Assembly (NCBI RefSeq): GCF_002007645.1
Contig: NZ_CP019791.1
Span: 1,240,001-1,304,000 of the forward strand
Source: Anaerohalosphaera lusitana
Lineage (GTDB): Bacteria; Planctomycetota; Phycisphaerae; Sedimentisphaerales; Anaerohalosphaeraceae
Reading direction: 5' to 3'
Length of the DNA: 64,000 nt
Part shown: positions 15,405 through 22,259 of the stretch, piece by piece
How positions within the stretch are numbered: the first letter of the stretch is position 1
Layout: every line of letters starts with the position of its first letter
Notes under the pieces: model-generated
The model's input: only the letters and a program-made list of their open reading frames with translations
The model's database searches: none
What the model was told of the DNA's origin: nothing
Program-made: the position numbers and the translations under genes

Positions 15405-16622
15405 TTATCCCAGTTGACTCACATTAATCGCTGTTGTGTTCTTCGAAAGTGGGATGACAGTATCGGTCAGGCAGACAACCGCACCATGTCCGACAGGCAT
15501 GTTGAATCTTTCAAGAGCTGCAAAGTGGCGGACATCATCCTTGCCTGGTGCAGCGGATTTCTTGAACTCAGCCGGAAAGAGCTTGCCGTTTTGAACGATT
15601 AAAAGGTCAATCTCCCGTTGGTCATTATCACGGTAAAAATAGACTGGAGCTGCCTTTCCATTGTGCCAGTAGCTCTTTATTATTTCAGTCATCGCCCATG
15701 TCTCGAAAAATGCTCCACTGGCAGCTCCTGCTTCAAGCGTTTCAGGAGTGGTCCACTGTGTTAAGTAAGCGGCCAGACCGGTGTCCATGAAATAGAGCTT
15801 GGGAGTTTTGACCAGCCTCTTGGTAAAGTTGCCATGATATGGTTGCAATAAAAAAACCAGGCCGGATGCTTCCAATACGCTCAACCATCTCTTTGCAGTA
15901 TTGTGTGTTATGCCAGCATCACGTCCAAGTTCGGCAACATTTAAAAGCTGGCCGGTACGTGCAGCGGCCCCCCGAAGGAATTTCATAAATGCCATCTCAT
16001 CACCGACATTAACCAGCGACTTGACATCCCGCTGGAGATAGGTCTGAACATAACTGGAATAGAATAGATCGCGATCCATCTGTTCATCGGTGACGATTGC
16101 CGGAAAACTCCCACGCCATATGTGTTCGTACAACTCCTTTAGTCCGATCGGTTTTTTGGTGGAATAAAAATCGCGGGTGTCAGGCATGAAGGGTTTGGAA
16201 GTTTGGCCCTGGTTGATAAGCTCAGTATAAGAGAACCCAAGCATCTGCAGAATGCCGACGCGCCCAGCAAGAGACTCCGAAACCCCCGCCATAAGATGGA
16301 ACTGCTGTGAACCCGTCAACCAGTAATCGCCTTTGTTTGCTCCAGAATCGACAGCCATCTTGATTAAGGGCAGAAGCTGTGGAGCGTACTGAATCTCATC
16401 GATCAACACCGGGGCAGTGAAACGCTGCAGAAAAAGTTTAGGATCATCAATTGCAAGCTCACGAGCTTGCGGGTCATCTAATGTTACATAGGAGCGGTTT
16501 TGGTCAGCAGAATGCCGCAGGCATGTCGTTTTTCCGATCTGCCGGGGGCCGGTGATTAAAATTACTGGAAAGTGCTTGCTGGCTCTTTGCAGAGCCCCGG
16601 TTATTGTTCTTTCGATGTACAT
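15405..16622 (-). CDS. AAA ATPase with DUF4143 domain
   Basis: 405 aa from ATG 16622 (GGAG 7 bases upstream). It has Walker A GPRQIGKTT at about residue 25, Walker B VLIDEIQYAP, and sensor-like YWLTGSQQFHLM, then a C-terminal DUF4143 domain (FFETWAMTEIIKSY and FYRDNDQREIDLLI, nuclease-fold like). Such proteins are widespread single-gene accessory ATPases whose cellular role is not settled. It is convergent with the GIY-YIG gene. Its promoter overlaps a strong dyad (16632-16664), so it is probably repressed. Confidence 0.8.
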   Translation of the reverse strand: MYIERTITGALQRASKHFPVILITGPRQIGKTTCLRHSADQNRSYVTLDDPQARELAIDDPKLFLQRFTAPVLIDEIQYAPQLLPLIKMAVDSGANKGDYWLTGSQQFHLMAGVSESLAGRVGILQMLGFSYTELINQGQTSKPFMPDTRDFYSTKKPIGLKELYEHIWRGSFPAIVTDEQMDRDLFYSSYVQTYLQRDVKSLVNVGDEMAFMKFLRGAAARTGQLLNVAELGRDAGITHNTAKRWLSVLEASGLVFLLQPYHGNFTKRLVKTPKLYFMDTGLAAYLTQWTTPETLEAGAASGAFFETWAMTEIIKSYWHNGKAAPVYFYRDNDQREIDLLIVQNGKLFPAEFKKSAAPGKDDVRHFAALERFNMPVGHGAVVCLTDTVIPLSKNTTAINVSQLG

Positions 16623-16631
16623 TGCAATCTC

Positions 16632-16664
16632 CGTATATATTCGACTTGGACTCGAATATATACG
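16632..16664. promoter_or_regulatory. Perfect 13-bp dyad, candidate operator O1
   Basis: CGTATATATTCGA and its exact reverse complement are separated by 7 bases. The dyad ends 10 bases before the ATPase start codon and covers the -10 of the candidate promoter, a classic repressor site. Which protein binds is not known; the HTH gene next door (16741-17142) is a candidate. Confidence 0.6.
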
Positions 16665-16682
16665 AAAAACGGGTCGTTGCAA
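16655..16682 (-). promoter_or_regulatory. Candidate sigma70-type promoter of the DUF4143 ATPase
   Basis: Read on the minus strand, TTGCAA (16682-16677) and TATATT (16660-16655) are 16 bases apart. The -10 lies within dyad O1 and the -35 between O1 and O2. Confidence 0.45.
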
Positions 16683-16690
16683 GCTAATTT

Positions 16691-16723
16691 CGTGTATATT
16701 CGAGTCGGACTCGAAAACGCACG
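16691..16723. promoter_or_regulatory. Imperfect dyad, candidate operator O2
   Basis: CGTGTATATTCGA then 7 bases then TCGAAAACGCACG. It has the same spacing and core (TTCGA-N7-TCGAA) as O1, 59 bases away. The arms match 10 of 13. A pair of sites suggests cooperative binding. Confidence 0.5.
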
Positions 16724-16740
16724 CTATGTTAAAGGCTATG

Positions 16741-17142
16741 TTACTCCATATTTCGCCCAAAACTTTCACCCCATTTCTCCCTTTGTTTGTGCCAGTCCGG
16801 CTCGCTCGCAAGCGAAACGGCTTCTTTGGTGGACACGGGGTCCAGTCCTTCGGTCGTTTCAGGAAGACACAGGATCTCCTCCTGTATATCCGGTGCCAGC
16901 AGAAGCAAATTCATGATTTGCGTCATGCGGGCACGGGTTACAAAACCTCTTCTTGCGATCTCGGCCATGCTCTTGATATGGCCGTCGTTAAGCATCTTAT
17001 CAAAATAGATCGCCAGGGCCATTAGCTTGCTGACCCTGGGTGTCCTTGCCTTTGGCCGTTTAGGCTTTTCGCCAACGGCTATCTTTTTCTTTGTTCTTCG
17101 GCCGCACTCAAAGTGCAGCTTCCGTGTGATCTTATAGCTCAT
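16741..17142 (-). CDS. HTH protein of the serine-recombinase module
   Basis: 133 aa starting in an ATGA overlap with the recombinase stop. The N-terminus is basic. Residues ~58-90 (MAEIARRGFVTRARMTQIMNL) form a helix-turn-helix resembling ParB/KorB-type or transcriptional HTH units. Genes of this sort follow serine recombinases plus DUF2924 in many mobile elements. It may be a recombination accessory factor or a regulator of the dyads just downstream, which would fit the gap between this gene and the ATPase. Confidence 0.6.
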   Translation of the reverse strand: MSYKITRKLHFECGRRTKKKIAVGEKPKRPKARTPRVSKLMALAIYFDKMLNDGHIKSMAEIARRGFVTRARMTQIMNLLLLAPDIQEEILCLPETTEGLDPVSTKEAVSLASEPDWHKQREKWGESFGRNME

Positions 17143-18674
17143 ACCAAAACCTCTTCATTTAGACGGTGAATTCCTGTGGGATAGAATATGATATCAATGC
17201 TGCTGGTGTCGGCATCGAACTCAACCCGGTTGATAAGCAGGCTCAGCATCCGCCACTGCTCGCGTGTGGTGAGCGTGTCCCATAGCGGATCAAACGCCCT
17301 GCAGGCCTGGCGAATATCCTCAGCCTCGATCTTCTTGTCGGTCAGTCTATCCAGATGGCTGCAGCATTCGCTAAGATCTCGCTGGGCCATGGTGATCCTG
17401 TCCTGCAAACCAGCTAGTCGGTTGGTGGCTTCCTCATAAGCTGCCGCAGATGCAAGACTCTGCAGCTCAGCATCATATCTTTGTATTTCCTTTTTAAGCA
17501 GTTTCTGGCGTTTGCGGTATTCGGCAATTTCGGCTTCGATACCTGCCTGCGACTCTTCTACAACCTGATCCACCAGCTTTTCATCCAGCCCGATCTGACG
17601 AATTTCATCGATCACAAACCTCTCGATCTCATCTGCAGGCAGAGATGGATGCGGACAATTTGCCCATCCTCTGCTCTGTGCGTTCTGGCAGACATAGTAG
17701 CGATACCGTTTGTTCCTCTTCTTGCTGAACGCATGGCTCATCCCAGCATCGCAGGCCTTGCACCGCAAGAGCCCCTTGAGAATGCCCCCAACTTTGCCGG
17801 ACTTGAACCTTATCATCTCCCGCCTGTTAGTTGAAAGCAACTGCTTAACTTCGGCAAACACATTGGGATCGACAATGGCATCATGCTCCCCATCATAAAG
17901 TACACCCTTATAATGCACCTTGCCAATGTATAGCGGATTTGTAAGCAGCGACCGCAACGAGCTCTTATTGAACGCATTACCTTCTTTCACGTGTCCCTTG
18001 CGGGTGACCCACGTCTTCGTTGTCCAGCCACGCATATCCAGCTGTTCGACCGTATCGAGTATGCTCTTGTGTTTTAGGAACAGATCGAATATCGCCCGGA
18101 CCTGCTGAGCCTCTGCCTCGTTGATGACCAGCTTGCCGCCGTCGGGGCAAATGTCGTATCCAAGCACCGGCCGTCCACCGCTCCATTTACCTCGCTTGCG
18201 TGCCATCGCGATCTTATCGCGTGTCCGTTCCGAGATAACCTCCCGCTCGAACTGGGCAAAGCTCAGCAGTACATTCAGCGTCAGCCTGCCCATGCTCGTG
18301 GTCGTATTAAACTGTTGCGTAACCGATACGAATGACACACCATGATCTTCAAACCTGGCCAGTATCTTCGCAAAATCCATCAAACTACGGCTGAGCCGGT
18401 CGACCTTGTAAACCACCACGCAGTTGATCTGGCCCTCTGCAATATCCTGCAGCAGTCTTTTCAAAGCAGGCCGTTCCATATTGCCGCCGGTAAAGCCGCC
18501 ATCATCATACTGATTGACAAGGCACACCCACCCCTGGCTTTTTTGGCTGGCAATGTATGCCTCCGCAGCTTCCCGCTGGGCGTGCAGCGAATTGAACTCC
18601 TGGTTCAATCCTTCCTCGGTGGACTTTCGGGTATATATAGCACAGCGGATTGTCTTACTTTTTTGCTTTTGCAT
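17139..18674 (-). CDS. Large serine recombinase (integrase/resolvase family)
   Basis: 511 aa. The N-terminal resolvase domain has catalytic Ser18 in IYTRKST, then CVVVYKVDRLSRSL with the conserved Arg pair and SFAQFEREVISERT. A Recombinase domain follows (GRPVLGYDICPDGG onwards), and a zinc ribbon (LLRCKACDAGMSH ... YYVCQNAQSRGW). A C-terminal coiled coil lies around residues 375-445. Enzymes of this size catalyse site-specific integration and excision by Ser-linked double-strand exchange. It is probably the integrase of the prophage or of a separate island. It overlaps both neighbours. Confidence 0.9.
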   Translation of the reverse strand: MQKQKSKTIRCAIYTRKSTEEGLNQEFNSLHAQREAAEAYIASQKSQGWVCLVNQYDDGGFTGGNMERPALKRLLQDIAEGQINCVVVYKVDRLSRSLMDFAKILARFEDHGVSFVSVTQQFNTTTSMGRLTLNVLLSFAQFEREVISERTRDKIAMARKRGKWSGGRPVLGYDICPDGGKLVINEAEAQQVRAIFDLFLKHKSILDTVEQLDMRGWTTKTWVTRKGHVKEGNAFNKSSLRSLLTNPLYIGKVHYKGVLYDGEHDAIVDPNVFAEVKQLLSTNRREMIRFKSGKVGGILKGLLRCKACDAGMSHAFSKKRNKRYRYYVCQNAQSRGWANCPHPSLPADEIERFVIDEIRQIGLDEKLVDQVVEESQAGIEAEIAEYRKRQKLLKKEIQRYDAELQSLASAAAYEEATNRLAGLQDRITMAQRDLSECCSHLDRLTDKKIEAEDIRQACRAFDPLWDTLTTREQWRMLSLLINRVEFDADTSSIDIIFYPTGIHRLNEEVLV

Positions 18675-19170
18675 TCTTTACCTTTTTCTTAGTGATGCCG
18701 AAGAACAGTTTTCCATTCCAATGGGTGCCCGTCACCTCTTTCGCAACCGCCGACAGCGACCGGTACAACTCGCCATTCCAGCGAACCCCGTTATCCATGA
18801 TGGTGACCAGAATCCGCTGACCCTTGTACATCCGTTCAAGCTGCGTGCCGGGAACCAGGTCGCTCTGGTTGGAAGTCACTCGCGCAGGCAGTGACCGGCT
18901 GACCTTTCTGCCATCCCTGGGCGGCGGTGGTGAAGATGGGGCGATCATCCGCAGTTCCGTCGGATCCGCCAGCTCACTGGCCCGCTTCAGCGCCTTGTAA
19001 GACAGACCACCATAGACGTTGGCCTGCATCTTCCACAGAATGCGTTTAATCAAAAATGTGCGATGTCTGGAGGTCGACACCTCTCCAAAGACCTTTTCAT
19101 ACCGCATGCGAAGCTGGTCAATGGAAAGCCCGTCCAGCTCATCCCGACAGCGTGCTACATCGATTTTCAT
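18655..19170 (-). CDS. DUF2924 family protein
   Basis: 171 aa. The DUF2924 pattern is clear: SIDQLRMRYEKVFGEVSTSR, RTFLIKRILWKMQANVYGGL, a Pro-rich linker (about residues 78-95), then LVPGTQLERMYKGQRILVTI and a C-terminal FGITKKK-type segment. The family is nearly always encoded just upstream of a serine recombinase, as here with a 20-base overlap. It may bind DNA or help the recombinase; its biochemical role is not known. Confidence 0.8.
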   Translation of the reverse strand: MKIDVARCRDELDGLSIDQLRMRYEKVFGEVSTSRHRTFLIKRILWKMQANVYGGLSYKALKRASELADPTELRMIAPSSPPPPRDGRKVSRSLPARVTSNQSDLVPGTQLERMYKGQRILVTIMDNGVRWNGELYRSLSAVAKEVTGTHWNGKLFFGITKKKVKNAKAKK

Positions 19171-19196
19171 GCTTTCTCTCCTGTATCTGAGGACCG

Positions 19197-19403
19197 TTAA
19201 CTCGCAGACACATCAATCCTCATCTGGCCGGAAACATCAAGACAAGTCTGGGAAGATTTAACGAGTTCTTGCCTCTTTTTCAGGGCGAGCTTAAGACCGC
19301 CTGATTTGCAGTGCAGACGGTTGGCAGCACGCGCCAGAATGCGGGCAACTTCTGCTCGTCTTTGGGGAGGATACATCTCGTGGGGTTTGTAGCTTTCTGT
19401 CAT
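19197..19403 (-). CDS. Small hypothetical protein of the recombinase module
   Basis: 68 aa. It is basic and helical (YPPQRRAEVARILARAANRLHC), a pattern seen in short proteins upstream of DUF2924 in related modules. It starts 26 bases before DUF2924 with the same orientation, so it is likely the first gene of that operon. No catalytic motif. Function unknown. Confidence 0.5.
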   Translation of the reverse strand: MTESYKPHEMYPPQRRAEVARILARAANRLHCKSGGLKLALKKRQELVKSSQTCLDVSGQMRIDVSAS

Positions 19404-19885
19404 GTTAATGGCTCCTGAGTTTCGGTTGAAACCTACGGAGCCATGCTCTTTGAGCCAGCTGCACCGTCCGGCAGTGAATGTTTTTAGGCCGACCGCCCAT
19501 ACCTATTACATACCCGGCAATTCCGAATAACGGCGAGATTCGGGTGCGAAAAATTGCCACTGTTAACCAAATCGGCCAAAAAACCGGTGCGATCATGTCC
19601 AGTGGGGCATTTTGGGCCCAGAGCGACAAAGATAGAAAAATATAGAGCGCCGAACAGAGAGCTTCAGAGAGTTTGGCGGGGCTTTTTGGGATGTCTCTGG
19701 GGATCCCGAAGCAGTCTCATTGCAGATTAGAAAATCTATAGAGCGCGGCTTAAAGCAGGGGTGGTCTGTAAGTCATTGCCCGACAACGGCTTGTAAACGC
19801 AAAAAGCCCGCCGGAGTCTTCCAGCGGGCTTTTGCTCTATCCGTTAACTGAACAGGCCAATTATTCCGAGCCTGATTGTTTTTGG
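19404..19885. other. Non-coding stretch upstream of the recombinase module
   Basis: About 480 bases with no supportable gene. It holds a terminator hairpin at 19802-19833. It is the likely promoter region of the recombinase operon, but I see no clear -35/-10 pair. A short frame at 19405-19629 lacks coding character. Confidence 0.5.
19802..19833 (-). terminator. Rho-independent terminator
   Basis: AAAAGCCCGC and GCGGGCTTTT form a 10-bp stem. On the minus strand it is followed by a T run. It lies downstream of the broken tRNA copy and may be the original terminator of the tRNA-Asn unit. It could also work on the plus strand. Confidence 0.6.
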
Positions 19886-19924
19886 CTCCTCGAGTAGGAC
19901 TCGAACCTACAACCTAGCGGTTAA
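19886..19924. repeat. 39-bp direct repeat, distal copy
   Basis: Identical over 39 bases to 20261-20299, the tRNA-Asn 3' half. The offset is 375 bases. It could be an attachment site left by integration at the tRNA. Confidence 0.75.
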
Positions 19925-19967
19925 TCCGCCTGCGGCGGACTCGCTCTACCGATCTGCTCATCGAGCC
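19886..19967 (-). pseudogene. Broken tRNA-Asn copy
   Basis: The 3' half (19886-19924) is identical to the 39 bases at the 3' end of the intact tRNA-Asn. The 5' part (D-arm sequence GATCGGTAGAGCGAG) is a diverged match, about 19 of 28 positions. In place of the anticodon stem and loop there is a palindrome, TCCGCC-GCA-GGCGGA, so no anticodon can form. The reading frame of the upstream GIY-YIG gene runs into it and stops inside. Confidence 0.65.
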
Positions 19968-20196
19968 ACTGGCGACCAGCTCCCGATTTGAGCCACTTTT
20001 CTCTTTGCATCGCTTCAGAACGGCTTTGATAGCTTTCGCAATGCACCAGCACCCACTTGCCGGGGAATTTGTTTGTATATCTCCTGGGATTCAGACTGCT
20101 GCCGTTGTGTTCGGCTAGTCGGCGGTGGAGGTCATTTGTCTGACCCACATATCTCTTACCTATGCTATCATTCTTGAGAACATAGACGTAAAACAT
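19921..20196 (-). CDS. Small GIY-YIG nuclease (UvrC N-domain-like)
   Basis: 91 aa from ATG 20196; GGAGG just upstream makes this a better start than ATG 20211. It is a complete GIY-YIG domain: YVYVLKN, then RYVGQTNDLHRRLAEHN with catalytic Tyr/Arg, and a late E in SEAMQREKWLKSG. The final ~13 residues (DEQIGRASPPQAD) are not family sequence but translation into the broken tRNA-Asn. These small nucleases are frequently found abutting tRNA genes. It lies between two tRNA-Asn copies and may be the driver of a tRNA-targeting mini-element. Confidence 0.8.
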   Translation of the reverse strand: MFYVYVLKNDSIGKRYVGQTNDLHRRLAEHNGSSLNPRRYTNKFPGKWVLVHCESYQSRSEAMQREKWLKSGAGRQWLDEQIGRASPPQAD

Positions 20197-20212
20197 ATAT
20201 CCTCCGCGCATG

Positions 20213-20254
20213 AAAAAAGCCGTAAGCCATTAATAAATAGCACCTTACGGCTTT
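20213..20254 (-). terminator. Terminator of tRNA-Asn
   Basis: Minus-strand stem AAAGCCGTAAG / CTTACGGCTTT with a 17-base loop followed by a T run, starting 7 bases after the tRNA 3' end. It overlaps the leader of the GIY-YIG gene, so that gene must use read-through or its own promoter. Confidence 0.7.
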
Positions 20255-20260
20255 CCTAAA

Positions 20261-20299
20261 CTCCTCGAGTAGGACTCGAACCTACAACCTAGCGGTTAA
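20261..20299. repeat. 39-bp direct repeat, tRNA-proximal copy
   Basis: Covers the anticodon 3' side, variable loop, T arm and acceptor of tRNA-Asn. It matches 19886-19924 without mismatch. Repeats of a tRNA 3' half are the usual trace of tRNA-targeted integration. Confidence 0.75.
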
Positions 20300-20333
20300 C
20301 AGCCGCTCGCTCTACCAATTGAGCTATCGAGGA
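20261..20333 (-). tRNA. tRNA-Asn (anticodon GTT)
   Basis: 73-base cloverleaf on the minus strand. The acceptor TCCTCGA pairs with TCGAGGA and the discriminator is G. The anticodon stem AGCGG/CCGCT carries loop CTGTTAA with GTT, and the T arm is GTAGG-TTCGAGT-CCTAC. CCA is not encoded. The 3' 39 bases recur at 19886-19924, so this gene has served as an integration or duplication site while staying intact. Confidence 0.95.
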
Positions 20334-20425
20334 ATCTGCTCGTATGAGAGTTAAGTATTTTCGTAATTTTACGTCGAATGTCAAGGCCTTACCGTCCAAA
20401 ATTGCCGATACTTTCAAAAAAAGTC

Positions 20426-20454
20426 TTGCTGGACATTCGCCCGCAGATTATGTA
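20426..20454 (+). promoter_or_regulatory. Candidate promoter of kinase-phosphatase operon
   Basis: TTGCTG and TATGTA with a 17-base spacer, about 90 bases before the kinase ATG. Four of six positions match the -10 consensus; weak evidence only. Confidence 0.3.
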
Positions 20455-20541
20455 ACATAAGCACCGGGTGGACGGACCAAATCGCATTTCCCTGTGCGGA
20501 AGGTACTGTTTTTTATTATTGCGATTTTTTAGAGTTAGTAA

Positions 20542-21405
20542 ATGCCAAGTTCTTCTGTTGAGATTGACGGCTTCACAATAATACGTAAGCTGGGTACTGG
20601 TGCCCGATCTGTCATATACCTTGCCAAGGACGATATGACAGGCAATACCATTGCGCTCAAGCGGGCATTCCTCGAAAAGCCCGAGGATACACGTATTTTC
20701 GAGCAGATCGAAAAAGAGTACAAAGTAGCCCGCCAGCTAGATCATCCTCACATTCGAAAATGCTATAAGCTTATTAAACGCCGCAAGTTACTGCGCGTAA
20801 ACGAGGTTCTGCTCTCGATGGAGATGTTCGAAGGCAAGCCGCTCGAGGACTCCCCCGGCCTGAGCCTGGGCGATGTGATCCTTATCTTCCGCATGGTTGC
20901 GACGGCACTGAATTACATGCACCAGCGGGGCTTCGTCCATTGCGATATAAAGCCCAATAATATCCTTATAGACGGTAAGGGCGGTCTCAAGGTAATCGAC
21001 CTTGGCCAGAGCTGCAAGCTTGGTGAGATCAAGCAGCGAATACAGGGTACACCGGACTACATAGCCCCCGAGCAGGTAAAGCGTCAGCATCTCAGCCATC
21101 GGACAGATATTTTCAACCTCGGTGCGACTATGTACTGGGCCCTTACCGGCAAAAATGTCCCCACGCTGATTCCCAAAAACATGGATTTTGCCACCCAGGT
21201 ATTGCAAAGACGTGAAGAATTCCGCGCTCCACACGAAATCTATAGAAAAATTCCCCGCAGCCTCTCACAGCTTGTGCTGGATTGTGTTGAAGAAAAGCCC
21301 GCAGACAGACCAGAAAGCATGTCCTCGATCGTCAGTCGACTTGATAAGCTGATTCGTGATATTTTTGGAAATAAACTGCAGAAAAATGGCACAGCGAGTA
21401 ATTGA
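20542..21405 (+). CDS. Hanks-type Ser/Thr protein kinase
   Basis: 287 aa with a nearly bare kinase domain. It has the Gly loop LGTGARSV, Lys40 (IALKRA), catalytic loop H133-C-D135-I-K137-x-N (Cys replaces the usual Arg), DLG in place of DFG (Asp153), then GTPDYIAPEQ. The HCD change makes it a non-RD kinase, so activation-loop phosphorylation may not be needed. No membrane helix or sensor domain, unlike PknB. Its last 20 bases overlap the phosphatase gene, and a glycosyltransferase follows. Substrates are unknown. Confidence 0.9.
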   Translation: MPSSSVEIDGFTIIRKLGTGARSVIYLAKDDMTGNTIALKRAFLEKPEDTRIFEQIEKEYKVARQLDHPHIRKCYKLIKRRKLLRVNEVLLSMEMFEGKPLEDSPGLSLGDVILIFRMVATALNYMHQRGFVHCDIKPNNILIDGKGGLKVIDLGQSCKLGEIKQRIQGTPDYIAPEQVKRQHLSHRTDIFNLGATMYWALTGKNVPTLIPKNMDFATQVLQRREEFRAPHEIYRKIPRSLSQLVLDCVEEKPADRPESMSSIVSRLDKLIRDIFGNKLQKNGTASN

Positions 21406-22234
21406 CCTCTGCAAACGCGGAGCCGAGCAGAATAATAAGGCCAAATACCGCCAGGGCAACGTTATTTTACTCCCTGAAGCCGCCGAAGTCGTGGTCACAG
21501 GCGACCTGCACGGTCACAGACGCAATTTCGAACGGATCACCCAATACGCTGACCTGGAAACCAATCACAACCGGCATATCATCTTCCAGGAGATTCTGCA
21601 CGGCGGCCCTGAAGACGAGTGCGGCGGATGCCTCTCATTCAGGGTTTTTGCCGACATTATCGAATACCAGCTCCGATATCCGGACCGCGTCCATCTGATC
21701 ATGGGCAACCACGATACCGCGATCATCAACGACCGTGATGTCCTCAAGAACGGTAAAGAGATGAACCGAGCTCTTACCGGCGCGATGCAGCGATGTTTTG
21801 GCGATCAATACGAAGAAGTCAGCACAGCACTCGATGAGTATCTCTTCTCTCAGCCTCTTGCAGTAAAATCTCCAAACGGTGTCTGGATATCGCACAGCCT
21901 GCCTAAAGACCGATTCGTGGATGATTTCGACCCCTCGATCTTCGAGCGTCCACTCACCTCTGAGGACCTGCACAGGCCAAACTCTGTCTACCTGCTCACA
22001 TGGGGCAGGCGTCACAGCGAAAGCACACTGCAAACGCTCGCAGAAATGCTCGGAGTTGACATTTTCATCCTCGGCCATCAGGCTCAGGATTCCGGCTGGT
22101 GCAAAGCTGGAAAAAACCTTATAATCCTTGCGTCCGACCACGACCGGGGCTGCATGCTCAAGTTCGAAACGGACAAGACGTACACAGCGAACGAACTGGC
22201 AGAGGCGATAATCCCTCTGGCTTCGCTCGATTAG
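21386..22234 (+). CDS. PPP-type metallophosphatase
   Basis: 282 aa. It has calcineurin-like motifs GD40LH42GH44 and G107NH109D110, then WISHS and late FILGHQAQDSG, together the two-metal site of PPP-family protein phosphatases. The usual middle GDxxDRG motif is altered (ILHGGPEDECGG). ATG 21386 lies inside the kinase 3' end. Pairing with a kinase in one operon suggests it reverses that kinase's marks, perhaps on a shared target. No signal peptide, so it is cytoplasmic. Confidence 0.85.
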   Translation: MAQRVIDLCKRGAEQNNKAKYRQGNVILLPEAAEVVVTGDLHGHRRNFERITQYADLETNHNRHIIFQEILHGGPEDECGGCLSFRVFADIIEYQLRYPDRVHLIMGNHDTAIINDRDVLKNGKEMNRALTGAMQRCFGDQYEEVSTALDEYLFSQPLAVKSPNGVWISHSLPKDRFVDDFDPSIFERPLTSEDLHRPNSVYLLTWGRRHSESTLQTLAEMLGVDIFILGHQAQDSGWCKAGKNLIILASDHDRGCMLKFETDKTYTANELAEAIIPLASLD

Positions 22235-22259
22235 ATTCCATTGTTCTACAGGGTTTGGC

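Noticed and set aside
19405-19629. 74-codon minus-strand frame upstream of the recombinase module
   Set aside because: No ribosome site, odd composition, no neighbour pattern; treated as non-coding.
19886-19967. Second functional tRNA-Asn
   Set aside because: The anticodon arm is replaced by a palindrome and the acceptor does not pair properly.
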